Below, piece by piece: positions 16,964-24,856 of a stretch of DNA of 64,000 nucleotides. Position 1 is the stretch's first letter. Each line of letters starts with the position of its first letter. The notes beneath the pieces were generated by a model. That model ran no database searches. It saw only the letters and a list, made by a program, of their open reading frames with translations, and was not told the origin of the DNA. The position numbers and the translations under genes are program-made. Source of the DNA: Ruminococcus sp. UBA6407. GTDB lineage: Bacteria > Bacillota > Clostridia > Oscillospirales > Ruminococcaceae. The stretch spans positions 12,492 through 76,491 of the forward strand of contig DJPR01000024.1 in NCBI GenBank assembly GCA_002438605.1. Direction: 5' to 3'.

Positions 16964-18091
16964 TTATTTTGTGCCGTTAATTATATCCCAATCTCCGCTT
17001 GAACCTGAAGAAATCATAGCATAATAAGTTAAAATTCCGGCTGCATCAATGGCATCAATAACGTTATCATTATTTATATCGGCTTTGGAAATCTGCACAT
17101 CAGTAAGTTCTTCTTTTATGCTGCCTGTCTGAACTTGAGAATAGTATGTTAAAACAGCTGAAGCATCTATTGAGTCAACAGTTCCGTTTTCATCAATATC
17201 TCCCTTTATAAACGGCGTTTGAAGAGTAATTTCATAAGATGCAATGTAGTTTGTGTTTTTGGGAGGATATATATATATTGTAGCTTTATCAGACTCCGCA
17301 AAAGCTTCTTTGGCAGTAGAGTAATTTGAAATGCAAATATCTGAAACGTCTATTTTTTCTTTTTCAATTATTATTTCATTTTTTTCATTTATTTTTTGTG
17401 ATTCTGTTGTAATTGTGACTGATAATCCCGTTAAATCAATAGTTTCAGATTTGTATTTATAAATAGTTTTAACAGGCAGACTTTCTAATGCAATACTTGC
17501 TTTAATATATAGAGCATGTACTTCTGTATCATCCCTTATTAATTCAGGGATACTTTCCCATGATAAAAACTTCATTTCAGTATACGAATTTACACGTTGA
17601 TACATTTTATCAGTATCAATTTTTGAAAAATCAATGTTTTTTTCATATCCTACAGTTTGTGTTGCGTATACATTTCCGTTGTAGTCATAAAAAGTAACTA
17701 CGCAATCCTTGTTTTCGGAAAATTTTACTTTTATATTTGTGTCCTCAGAAACAGAAAATTCAAGAAGTCCCTTATCGTCTGCATCATATACTTTGTCACT
17801 TGGCATTGCGGTATCATTTATAAGAATTTCTGATACATGATATTTTTCATCTGACTTCAATTTGAGCAAATAGACTTTTTTGTCCTTATCATATGTTAGT
17901 GATGCTGTGTTATTTTCATTGCCGCTGTTGTTATATTCAAGATTTACTTCAAATTTTTTTTCTGTATCCTGTTCACTTAATTGAGTGTCAGCAGCTGCTA
18001 TTGCATTATTTTTGTAATTTGCGTTAGATAAAGTACAGCACACTGAAAGCAACAATCCAATTGAAAGTGCAGTTATTTTTTTTATATTCAT
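16964..18091 (-). CDS. Secreted protein with C-terminal dockerin domain
   Basis: 375 residues. A signal peptide covers ~1-33 (ITALSIGLLLSVCCTLSNA). The middle (~45-290) is of unknown function. It contains a stretch like bacterial beta-grasp repeats (VVTFYDYNGNVYATQTVGYEK, then a segment on 'SWESIPELIRDDTEVHALY') and an Ig-like segment; I see no catalytic motif. The C-terminus (~296-368) is a full dockerin with two calcium-binding loops, GDIDENGTVDSIDASAVL and ADINNDNVIDAIDAAGIL, each followed by TYY. Dockerins bind cohesins on scaffold proteins, so this is likely a non-catalytic scaffold-attached or adhesion protein. It lies upstream of, and on the same strand as, the sigma/anti-sigma pair. 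Confidence 0.85.
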   Translation of the reverse strand: MNIKKITALSIGLLLSVCCTLSNANYKNNAIAAADTQLSEQDTEKKFEVNLEYNNSGNENNTASLTYDKDKKVYLLKLKSDEKYHVSEILINDTAMPSDKVYDADDKGLLEFSVSEDTNIKVKFSENKDCVVTFYDYNGNVYATQTVGYEKNIDFSKIDTDKMYQRVNSYTEMKFLSWESIPELIRDDTEVHALYIKASIALESLPVKTIYKYKSETIDLTGLSVTITTESQKINEKNEIIIEKEKIDVSDICISNYSTAKEAFAESDKATIYIYPPKNTNYIASYEITLQTPFIKGDIDENGTVDSIDASAVLTYYSQVQTGSIKEELTDVQISKADINNDNVIDAIDAAGILTYYAMISSGSSGDWDIINGTK

Positions 18092-18145
18092 TATTAAAAT
18101 CCTTTCCTGAAATATATAATTATATAATAATTTATAAATATAATA

Positions 18146-18466
18146 TTATGTCGAATTGTCATGTGAATTTGCAGAATGCTGTGTTAAATTCTCTTTGAAA
18201 AATAATCTGCAGTGTGGTGAAATTTTTTTCGCAAGATTTATGTATTTTTCTTTATTCATTCTCAGCATCATAAAGTCTGCCGAAATTAAAGAATTGGATT
18301 TATTGTCATATTTATATACCGCATAAAGGACTATTTCGTCCCAATCAATATAATCAAGTATTTTTTCAGCATTCTTTTCAAATTTAAGAAATTGCTCGTT
18401 TAAGCTTTCAATATCTGTAAATCCGCAATAATGTGAATTTCTATATATATCAACAAATCTTGCCAT
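18146..18466 (-). CDS. Hypothetical small protein
   Basis: A 106-residue protein that I do not recognise. It has no signal peptide or membrane segment and is moderately acidic in its first half (FLKFEKNAEKILDYIDWDEIVLYAVYKYD) with a charged C-terminus. A good ribosome site (GAGGTGATTTC) precedes the ATG at 18466, which supports it as a real gene. It lies upstream of the dockerin gene with a 54-bp gap and may share its transcript. Confidence 0.6.
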   Translation of the reverse strand: MARFVDIYRNSHYCGFTDIESLNEQFLKFEKNAEKILDYIDWDEIVLYAVYKYDNKSNSLISADFMMLRMNKEKYINLAKKISPHCRLFFKENLTQHSANSHDNST

Positions 18467-18590
18467 GAAATCACCTCTTACAGCATTAATATAGCTTTCT
18501 GATTTTTGCGGTACTACTTTTTAATTTTATCACATATTTTTGTTGAATTCAAGAGGGTTTAAATGGATTTTTTGCAATAGCATGAGGCAC

Positions 18591-18612
18591 AGGTAACATC
18601 GCACAAAGTACG
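18591..18612 (+). repeat. Dispersed repeat, copy 6 (single arm)
   Basis: AGGTAACATCGCACAAAGTACG closely resembles the copy at 46253-46289, including the ACG that follows the core. Confidence 0.5.
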
Positions 18613-18671
18613 TTAAAATTTTTTGCATTGTATTACAATAAATTGTACTGAAAATATGTAATAAAATATAA

Positions 18672-18715
18672 AGCTCCCACTGAAATTCGGTTTTCACGAA
18701 TCTCAGCAGGAGTTA
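18672..18715 (-). terminator. Intrinsic terminator after the GGGtGRT gene
   Basis: On the minus strand ACTCCTGCTGAGATTCG pairs imperfectly with CGAATTTCAGTGGGAG and is followed by TTTATATTTT. Confidence 0.75.
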
Positions 18716-18753
18716 ATAATTATTCGTTAAATTCTATTTAAGCTGTTAGAAGC

Positions 18754-19752
18754 TTACTTCATAGCCTCTTCAACAGCAACAGCACAAGCAACAGTAGCAC
18801 CTACCATCGGGTTGTTGCCCATACCGATAAGTCCCATCATCTCAACGTGAGCAGGAACAGAAGAAGAACCTGCAAACTGAGCGTCTGAGTGCATTCTGCC
18901 CAAAGTATCAGTCATACCGTATGAAGCAGGACCTGCAGCCATATTATCAGGGTGGAGAGTACGGCCTGTACCGCCGCCTGAAGCTACAGAGAAGTACTTT
19001 TTGCCCTTTTCAAGACATTCCTTCTTATATGTACCTGCAACAGGGTGCTGGAATCTTGTAGGATTTGTTGAGTTACCTGTAATAGAAACGTCAACGCCTT
19101 CCTTCCACATGATGGCAACGCCTTCAGTAACGTCATTAGCACCATAGCAGTTTACCTTAGCACGAAGTCCGTTTGAATAAGCCTTGCGGAAAACTTCTTT
19201 AACTTCACCTGTGTAATAGTCCATTTCAGTTTCAACATAAGTAAAGCCGTTGATTCTTGCAATGATCTGAGCTGCATCCTTGCCAAGACCGTTAAGAATA
19301 ACTCTGAGAGGCTTTTTACGAACCTTGTTAGCCTTTTCAGCAATACCGATAGCACCCTCAGCAGCAGCAAATGATTCATGACCTGCGAGGAATGCGAAAC
19401 ATTCTGTTTCCTCTTCAAGGAGCATTTTTCCAAGATTACCATGACCAAGACCAACTTTTCTCTGGTCAGCAACAGAACCCGGAATACAGAAAGCCTGAAG
19501 TCCTTCGCCGATAGCAGCAGCAGCGTCAGCAGCTCTTGTGCAGCCTTTCTTTATAGCAATAGCACAGCCAACAGTATATGCCCACTTTGCATTTTCAAAG
19601 CAGATTGGCTGGATACCCTCAACGAGCTTGTAAATGTCAAGACCTTTTTCCTTGCAAACATCAGCACATTCTTCAATGCTGTTCATACCATACTGCTTGA
19701 TAACAGCAAGAATCTGCTTTTCTCTTCTTTCATATGATTCAAATAAAGCCAT
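18754..19752 (-). CDS. GGGtGRT protein
   Basis: A 332-residue protein of the conserved but uncharacterised family named for its GGGTGRT motif, here in SVASGGGTGRTLHPDNMAAG (~270). Other striking blocks are GLGHGNLGKMLLEEETECFAFLAGHESFAA and ISGNSTNPTRF-like SITGNSTNPTRFQHPVAGTY. The glycine-rich loops suggest nucleotide or cofactor binding, but no function is established to my knowledge. Codon use is very regular (few rare codons), as in highly expressed genes. It lies 14 bp downstream of a NifU/IscU-like scaffold gene and shares a terminator, so a role linked to Fe-S proteins in anaerobes is a reasonable inference. Confidence 0.9.
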   Translation of the reverse strand: MALFESYERREKQILAVIKQYGMNSIEECADVCKEKGLDIYKLVEGIQPICFENAKWAYTVGCAIAIKKGCTRAADAAAAIGEGLQAFCIPGSVADQRKVGLGHGNLGKMLLEEETECFAFLAGHESFAAAEGAIGIAEKANKVRKKPLRVILNGLGKDAAQIIARINGFTYVETEMDYYTGEVKEVFRKAYSNGLRAKVNCYGANDVTEGVAIMWKEGVDVSITGNSTNPTRFQHPVAGTYKKECLEKGKKYFSVASGGGTGRTLHPDNMAAGPASYGMTDTLGRMHSDAQFAGSSSVPAHVEMMGLIGMGNNPMVGATVACAVAVEEAMK

Positions 19753-19766
19753 TGTACAAGTCCTCC

Positions 19767-20459
19767 TTATTCTTTTCTTGGGTCGATAATTTTAACAGCA
19801 TCAGCAACTCTGCCGTACTGACCCTTAGCCTTTTCAAAAGCTGTATTAGCATCGTCACCGGCTTTGATGAAGTCCATCATTTTGCCGAAGTTAACGAACT
19901 GGTAACCGATAATTTCGTCATCTTCATTGAGAGCAATACCTGTAACATAACCATCAGTCATTTCAAGGTAACGTGGACCTTTTGCAAGAGTACCATACAT
20001 TGTACCAACCTGTGAACGAAGACCCTTACCAAGATCCTCAAGACCTGCACCGATAACAAGACCGTCCTCTGAGAAAGCACTCTGTGAACGTCCGTAAACG
20101 ATCTGGAGGAAAAGTTCTCTCATAGCTGTATTAATAGCATCACAAACGAGGTCAGTATTAAGAGCCTCTAAAATTGTTCTGCCTGGAAGAATTTCAGAAG
20201 CCATAGCAGCTGAATGAGTCATGCCTGAGCAGCCGATTGTTTCTACGAGAGCTTCCTGAATAACGCCTTCCTTAACATTAAGAGTAAGCTTGCAGGTACC
20301 CTGCTGAGGAGCACACCAGCCTACACCGTGTGTAAATCCTGAAATATCAGAAATCTGAGATGCCTTAACCCATTTAGCTTCTTCCGGAATTGGAGCTGCA
20401 CCATGAGCAACGCCCTGTCTGACAGAGCACATGTTTTCTACTTCATGAGAATAAATCAT
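19767..20459 (-). CDS. Iron-sulfur cluster scaffold-like protein (NifU/IscU N-terminal type)
   Basis: 230 residues. The pattern GWCAPQQGTCKLTLNVKEGVIQEALVETIGCSGMTHSAAMASEIL contains conserved cysteines of the IscU/NifU_N fold that hold a transient Fe-S cluster. The C-terminal ~80 residues (GPRYLEMTDGYVTGIALNEDDEIIGYQFVNFG) extend beyond ordinary IscU (~130 residues) and are specific to this subgroup. No IscS or Suf genes are adjacent. Its pairing with the GGGtGRT gene suggests a dedicated two-protein system. Codon use is regular, implying strong expression. A repeat copy and an extended leader lie upstream of the ATG at 20459. Confidence 0.85.
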   Translation of the reverse strand: MIYSHEVENMCSVRQGVAHGAAPIPEEAKWVKASQISDISGFTHGVGWCAPQQGTCKLTLNVKEGVIQEALVETIGCSGMTHSAAMASEILPGRTILEALNTDLVCDAINTAMRELFLQIVYGRSQSAFSEDGLVIGAGLEDLGKGLRSQVGTMYGTLAKGPRYLEMTDGYVTGIALNEDDEIIGYQFVNFGKMMDFIKAGDDANTAFEKAKGQYGRVADAVKIIDPRKE

Positions 20460-20486
20460 AGTAATTTAATACTCCTTTCATAATTG

Positions 20487-20566
20487 AGACAGTACCGCAC
20501 AAAGACTGGTTGTATATAAGCTATGCTTTTATTTCCGCCGCACAATCCTTGTGCGGTACTGCCTTG
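20487..20566. repeat. Dispersed repeat, copy 7 (longest, three arms)
   Basis: GACAGTACCGCACAAAGAC on the left and CCTTGTGCGGTACTGCCTTG on the right are mirror arms, with another GCCGCACAATCC in between. It is just upstream of the scaffold gene, probably within its leader or promoter region. Confidence 0.75.
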
Positions 20567-20651
20567 AAAAATATGCAATATAAGCACATACAAACATTAT
20601 ATAACATTTTGTGACTAAAATCAAGTATTTTTTTATCATAACTTTTATCGT

Positions 20652-20721
20652 GAAAATTGCAATATAAAATGTCACCAAAGATTCGGAGAAAGATTTAGTG
20701 ACATTTTATATTGCAATTTTC
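20652..20721. repeat. Perfect 24-bp inverted repeat with 22-nt loop
   Basis: The left arm (20652-20675) starts GAAAATTGCAATATAAAATG and ends TCAC. The right arm (20698-20721) is its exact complement. It lies between divergent genes and is followed by TTTGCC, not a T run. It may be a small mobile element (MITE) relic, a structured RNA or a protein target. Along with the repeat and the promoter/attenuator it accounts for most of 20460-20929. Confidence 0.7.
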
Positions 20722-20749
20722 TTTGCCGTGATAATGATACATTTTATGG

Positions 20750-20778
20750 TTGAAATTTGAAAACAGATGTGATATAAT
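20750..20778 (+). promoter_or_regulatory. Sigma-A promoter of the leader peptide/MFS unit
   Basis: The -35 is TTGAAA (20750-20755) and the -10 is TATAAT (20773-20778), with a 17-nt spacer. Transcription would begin shortly before the leader-peptide ribosome site. Confidence 0.75.
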
Positions 20779-20810
20779 GAAAGCAATTAAAAATATAATG
20801 GGGGAAGAAA

Positions 20811-20849
20811 ATGAGATTATGCATTTATACAACTCCATGCAAGGAATGA
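20811..20849 (+). CDS. Leader peptide MRLCIYTTPCKE of the MFS attenuator
   Basis: A 12-codon frame begins at an ATG with the strong ribosome site GGGGGAAG just upstream and ends at TGA 20847. It starts with Met-Arg-Leu. This MRL start is known from ErmDL-type leader peptides, where a macrolide-bound ribosome stalls at the third or fourth codon. Its position, promoter and downstream competing stems are those of an antibiotic-inducible attenuator. The drug that triggers it is not shown by the sequence. Confidence 0.7.
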   Translation: MRLCIYTTPCKE

Positions 20850-20925
20850 CGGACTGCATGGAGAATTAAATCTGCCGTCACACCTTGCATTCCTGACTAA
20901 AATTCATTTCAGAAAAGGAGCAAGG
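20833..20925 (+). promoter_or_regulatory. Translation attenuator of the MFS efflux gene
   Basis: Four segments can pair in alternative ways. Segment 1 CTCCATGCA (20833-20841) pairs perfectly with segment 2 TGCATGGAG (20855-20863). Segment 3 (20883-20894: CCTTGC, then TCCT) pairs with segment 4 (AGGAGCAAGG, 20916-20925), hiding the MFS ribosome site. Alternatively segment 2 TGCATGG can pair with segment 3 CCTTGCA (6 of 7). Segment 1 region 20837-20852 can also pair with 20875-20890 (14 bp, one 2x2 internal loop). A ribosome stalled early in the leader would cover segment 1 and free segment 4. Confidence 0.65.
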
Positions 20926-20929
20926 TATT

Positions 20930-22198
20930 ATGAAAACCTTAAAAGAACTAAAACTTTTTATTATTCTTTGGCTTACCCAATCATTTTCTTCTTTGGGCAG
21001 TGCTATGACCAACTTCGCACTTGTAATATGGCTTTATCAGGACAGCGGCTCAGCTTTAACCACTGCTTTATTGAGTGTTTGTTCTTACGCACCATATGTC
21101 CTGATGAGTATTTTTGCAGGAGCTATAAGTGATAAGTGGAACAAAAAAGCAGTTATGCTTGTATGTGACAGTTTTGCGGCTGCCTGCACAATTATCATAT
21201 TTGTTTTGCTGAAAACAGATACTCTGGCTGTATGGCACTTATACGTTTTAAACGCATTGAACGGCCTTATGAACTCTGTACAATCACCTGCTTCAGATGT
21301 AGCTGTCACTCTGCTTACACCTGAAAAGCACTATCAGAAAACAAGCGGCTTGCGTTCATTTTCCAACTCTCTTGTATCTATTCTGACACCAGCTTTTGCC
21401 GCTGCACTTCTTTCTTTTGCAGGAATTGAAGCCGTTATTGCTTTCGACCTTATCACATTTTCAGCGGCATTTATAGTACTGCTGTTTTTTATCAGAATTC
21501 CCGAGGCAGCACAGAAATCGGAAAATAAGGAAACACTGCTGCAATCAGCTAAAAGCGGACTTGTATATTTAAAATCAAATCAAGGTATTCTATGGCTTAT
21601 TCTTTTTTTATCCGCAATTAATCTTATTGCTTCAATACATAGCTCGGCACTTCCTGCACTGATACTCTCTAAGTCAAATAAAACTGCATTGGGAATCGTC
21701 AACAGCTTTACCGGAATTGCTACTTTGCTTGGAAGTATTATTGCAACATTTCTTCCTAAGCCTAAAAGCAGAATTAAAATGATATGCAACTGTCTGCTTA
21801 TTGCAATGAGTACTGAAAACTTTTTGCTTGCTTTGGGAAACAGTACTCTTGTTTGGTGTATAGGTACTGTTCTTGGGTGGATATTTATTCCGCTGATGAG
21901 TGCAAACTATGATGTGATTTTCCGAAGCAATGTTCCAAAAGAAATGCAGGGACGAGTATATTCTGTCAGAAACACACTTCAATTCTTCACCATTCCGGTT
22001 GGATATTTTCTTGGCGGACTTCTGGTTGATGATGTTTTTGAACCATTTATGAAAAATATAAAAATCAAACCCCTTATTAATATATTTGGTTTAGGAAAAG
22101 GTTCGGGAGCAGCTCTTTTGTTCTTTATAATCGGTATTGCAGGTGTAATTGTCTGCCTGTTTTTTCAAAATGTCAAAAAATTAAAGGAGCTTGAATAA
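20930..22198 (+). CDS. MFS efflux transporter, macrolide-efflux (Mef)-like
   Basis: A 422-residue, 12-helix major facilitator protein. The N-terminal half has the MFS loop motif (GAISDKWNKKAVMLVCDSF) and matches the layout of the Mef/antibiotic-efflux group, which begins 'FxxxWxxQxFSxLGSxxxxFAL' (here LWLTQSFSSLGSAMTNFALV). Proton-driven export of a drug is the likely role. The erm-like MRL leader and attenuator just upstream point to macrolides or related ribosome-targeting drugs. The ATG at 20930 lies nine bases after AAAAGGAG, the site that the attenuator hides. Its exact substrate cannot be read from sequence. Confidence 0.85.
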   Translation: MKTLKELKLFIILWLTQSFSSLGSAMTNFALVIWLYQDSGSALTTALLSVCSYAPYVLMSIFAGAISDKWNKKAVMLVCDSFAAACTIIIFVLLKTDTLAVWHLYVLNALNGLMNSVQSPASDVAVTLLTPEKHYQKTSGLRSFSNSLVSILTPAFAAALLSFAGIEAVIAFDLITFSAAFIVLLFFIRIPEAAQKSENKETLLQSAKSGLVYLKSNQGILWLILFLSAINLIASIHSSALPALILSKSNKTALGIVNSFTGIATLLGSIIATFLPKPKSRIKMICNCLLIAMSTENFLLALGNSTLVWCIGTVLGWIFIPLMSANYDVIFRSNVPKEMQGRVYSVRNTLQFFTIPVGYFLGGLLVDDVFEPFMKNIKIKPLINIFGLGKGSGAALLFFIIGIAGVIVCLFFQNVKKLKELE

Positions 22199-22284
22199 TA
22201 ACCAAAAACATATATTCAATGACGAGTATGGGATTACAGTCTTGCCTTAAGCTCAAATTTTGTCTGCGAAATCATGAATTTCCT

Positions 22285-22322
22285 GAAAGAACACACCACT
22301 ATATATAGTGGTGTGTTCTTTC
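22285..22322. repeat. Perfect 38-bp palindrome with NrdR-like core
   Basis: Arms of 19 bp (GAAAGAACACACCACTATA and complement) meet without a loop. The centre, ACTATATATAGT, fits the core of the NrdR box. It may serve as terminator of the MFS gene (ends TTCTTTC), as a distant NrdR site, or both. Apart from this and the nrdD promoter, I see nothing in 22199-22528. Confidence 0.6.
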
Positions 22323-22443
22323 ATTACTACAAGAAATGAAAAGAAACGCAGAATAGGGAAAAAGCTGCATTTCGGCAAATTATTGTGTTAGTATTTACTA
22401 AAATAATAATTAAAATGTGAGATTTATATAGCCTGTTGTACCA

Positions 22444-22472
22444 TTGACATTATCCTCTGAAAGGATTATACT
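22444..22472 (+). promoter_or_regulatory. Sigma-A promoter of nrdDG
   Basis: The -35 is TTGACA (22444-22449) and the -10 is TATACT (22467-22472), with a 17-nt spacer. The -10 overlaps the first NrdR-like box. Confidence 0.8.
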
Positions 22473-22510
22473 AGAATATAGTTATTCGCATGAAACACTA
22501 GATATAGTAT
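22470..22510 (+). promoter_or_regulatory. Candidate tandem NrdR boxes
   Basis: ACTAGAATATAGT (22470-22482) and ACACTAGATATAGTAT (22495-22510) resemble the NrdR consensus (acaCwATATaTwGtgT). The first has one extra base in the centre. They overlap the -10 and the start-site region, which fits repression by NrdR when dNTPs are plentiful. Confidence 0.55.
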
Positions 22511-22528
22511 TATGGAGGTTCGGGTAAA

Positions 22529-24847
22529 ATGATAATTCATATTATAAAACGAGACGGCAGAAAGGTTCCGTTTAATATCGAAAAGATTGCCAATGCCGTT
22601 TTTAAAGCAGCACAATCATGCGGCGGAAGTGATTTTAACGAGGCAATGGATGTTGCTGTAAAAACTTGTGAACTTTACGAAAAAGAGTATGGCAATGAAG
22701 TTCCTACAGTTGAGAAAATTCAGGATATAGTTGAAAAAGTTCTTATTGAAAACGGACATGCCAAAACTGCCAAAGCATACATTCTTTACAGATATGAGCG
22801 TACCCGTTCCAGAGAAATGAAAACAAACCTTATGCGTGTTCTTAATGAACTTACTTTCAATCCTGCCAAAGACAGTGATATTAAGCGTGAAAATGCTAAT
22901 ATTGACGGCGATACCGCAATGGGAACAATGCTTAAATACGGTTCTGTTTCTGCTAAAGAATTCTATGAAATGTACGTTCTTGAGGAACGTCATGCAAAGG
23001 CTCATAAAAATGGTGACATTCACATACATGACCTTGACTTCTTAACTCTTACTACAACATGCTGTCAAATCGACCTTTTAAAGCTGTTCCATGGCGGATT
23101 TTCAACAGGTCATGGCTTTTTAAGAGAGCCAAACGACATTGCAAGCTACTCGGCACTTGCCTGTATAGCTATACAGTCCAATCAAAACGACCAGCATGGC
23201 GGACAAAGTGTTCCAAATTTTGATTACTCAATGGCTGAGGGTGTAAGAAAGACATATTCTCACAGATATGTACAAAATATTGCACGAGCTTTAGACCTCA
23301 TTGCTAATATTGATAATGCAGATGAAACAGCAAAAAATATTTTTAATGAGATAAAAGGAAAATACAATATTATTCCAAATCTGGCGAATGACAGTGGATA
23401 TACCGAAAAAGAATTTGAAAAACTTTGTGAAATCACTGATACAGAAACTGCTGAAAAAATACAGAAATTTGCTGTTAAAAATGCTCAGAAAGAGACAGAC
23501 AGAGCTACATATCAGGCAATGGAGGCACTTATCCATAACCTTAATACAATGAACAGCCGTGCAGGTGCTCAAACTCCTTTCAGTTCAATTAATTATGGTA
23601 CCGATACAAGTCCTGAAGGAAGAATGGTTATAAAAAATGTTCTTCTTGCTCAGGAAGCCGGACTCGGAAATGGTGAAACTCCTATTTTCCCGATACATAT
23701 TTTCAAAATTAAAGAAGGCATTAATTACAACAAAGATGATATCAACTATGACCTGTTTAAGCTTGCCTGCCGTGTATCTGCAAAAAGACTTTTCCCTAAT
23801 TTCTCTTTCCTTGACGCACCTTATAACCTCCAGTATTATAAAGAGGGTGATTATAATACCGAAGTTGCATATATGGGTTGCCGTACAAGAGTAATCGGAA
23901 ATGTTTATGACCCAACAAGAGAAATCGTAACAGGCAGAGGAAATTTAAGCTTTACATCTATTAATCTCCCTCGTCTTGCAATTAAAGCTGACCACAATGT
24001 AGGTGCATTTTTCGATATGCTTGATGAAATGATGGATTTGACTATCGAACAGCTTTTACACCGTTTTAAAATACAGTCGCAGAAAAAAGTAAGAAACTTT
24101 CCTTTTCTTATGGGACAAGGGGTATGGATAGATTCAGATAAACTCAGTGCCGATGATACTGTAGGTGAAATTCTGAAGCATGGTACTCTTTCAGTCGGCT
24201 TTATCGGACTTGCTGAAACATTAAAAGCTCTTATCGGAAAACATCATGGTGAAAGCGAAGAAGCAAGAGAGCTTGGTCTTGAAATTATACAGGCAATGAG
24301 AAATCGTCTTGATGAAGAATGCAAAAGAACAGGTCTTAACTTCTCACTTCTTGCAACTCCTGCCGAAGGACTTTCTGGCAGATTTGTCCGTATGGACGCT
24401 GAAAGATATGGCATTATTGAGGGAGTAACAGACAGAGAATATTATACAAACTCTTTCCATGTTCCTGTATATTACCCAATCAGTGCATTTGAAAAAATAA
24501 AGATAGAAGCTCCTTATCACGCTCTTACAAACGCAGGTCACATAAGCTATATTGAACTTGACGGTGACCCAATGGAAAATCTTGATGCCTTTGAAAAGGT
24601 TGTACGCTGTATGAAGGAGGCAGGAATAGGATACGGCTCAATAAACCATCCCGTTGACCGTGACCCTGTATGCGGATATACAGGTATTATCGGTGAATGC
24701 TGTCCTATGTGCGGACGTAAGGAAAATTCAGATGATGTAGCATTTGACCGCATAAGACGTATAACTGGTTATCTTGTCGGAACTATTGACAGATTTAATA
24801 ATGCAAAACGTGCTGAGGTCAACGACAGAATAAAACATAATATATAA
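22529..24847 (+). CDS. nrdD: Anaerobic ribonucleoside-triphosphate reductase (class III)
   Basis: Reduces ribonucleotides to deoxyribonucleotides without oxygen by a glycyl radical. The 772-residue protein starts with an ATP-cone allosteric domain (IIKRDGRKVPFNIEKIANAV, ~1-90). The catalytic barrel includes TTTCCQIDLLKLFHGGFSTGHG and a NLNTMNSRAGAQTPFSSINYG loop. Near the C-terminus four cysteines form the zinc site (PVCGYTGIIGECCPMCGRK), and the radical glycine lies in RRITGYLVGT at about 747. nrdG follows after 9 bp. The upstream NrdR-like boxes suggest regulation by NrdR. Confidence 0.98.
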   Translation: MIIHIIKRDGRKVPFNIEKIANAVFKAAQSCGGSDFNEAMDVAVKTCELYEKEYGNEVPTVEKIQDIVEKVLIENGHAKTAKAYILYRYERTRSREMKTNLMRVLNELTFNPAKDSDIKRENANIDGDTAMGTMLKYGSVSAKEFYEMYVLEERHAKAHKNGDIHIHDLDFLTLTTTCCQIDLLKLFHGGFSTGHGFLREPNDIASYSALACIAIQSNQNDQHGGQSVPNFDYSMAEGVRKTYSHRYVQNIARALDLIANIDNADETAKNIFNEIKGKYNIIPNLANDSGYTEKEFEKLCEITDTETAEKIQKFAVKNAQKETDRATYQAMEALIHNLNTMNSRAGAQTPFSSINYGTDTSPEGRMVIKNVLLAQEAGLGNGETPIFPIHIFKIKEGINYNKDDINYDLFKLACRVSAKRLFPNFSFLDAPYNLQYYKEGDYNTEVAYMGCRTRVIGNVYDPTREIVTGRGNLSFTSINLPRLAIKADHNVGAFFDMLDEMMDLTIEQLLHRFKIQSQKKVRNFPFLMGQGVWIDSDKLSADDTVGEILKHGTLSVGFIGLAETLKALIGKHHGESEEARELGLEIIQAMRNRLDEECKRTGLNFSLLATPAEGLSGRFVRMDAERYGIIEGVTDREYYTNSFHVPVYYPISAFEKIKIEAPYHALTNAGHISYIELDGDPMENLDAFEKVVRCMKEAGIGYGSINHPVDRDPVCGYTGIIGECCPMCGRKENSDDVAFDRIRRITGYLVGTIDRFNNAKRAEVNDRIKHNI

Positions 24848-24856
24848 GGTGATTTT

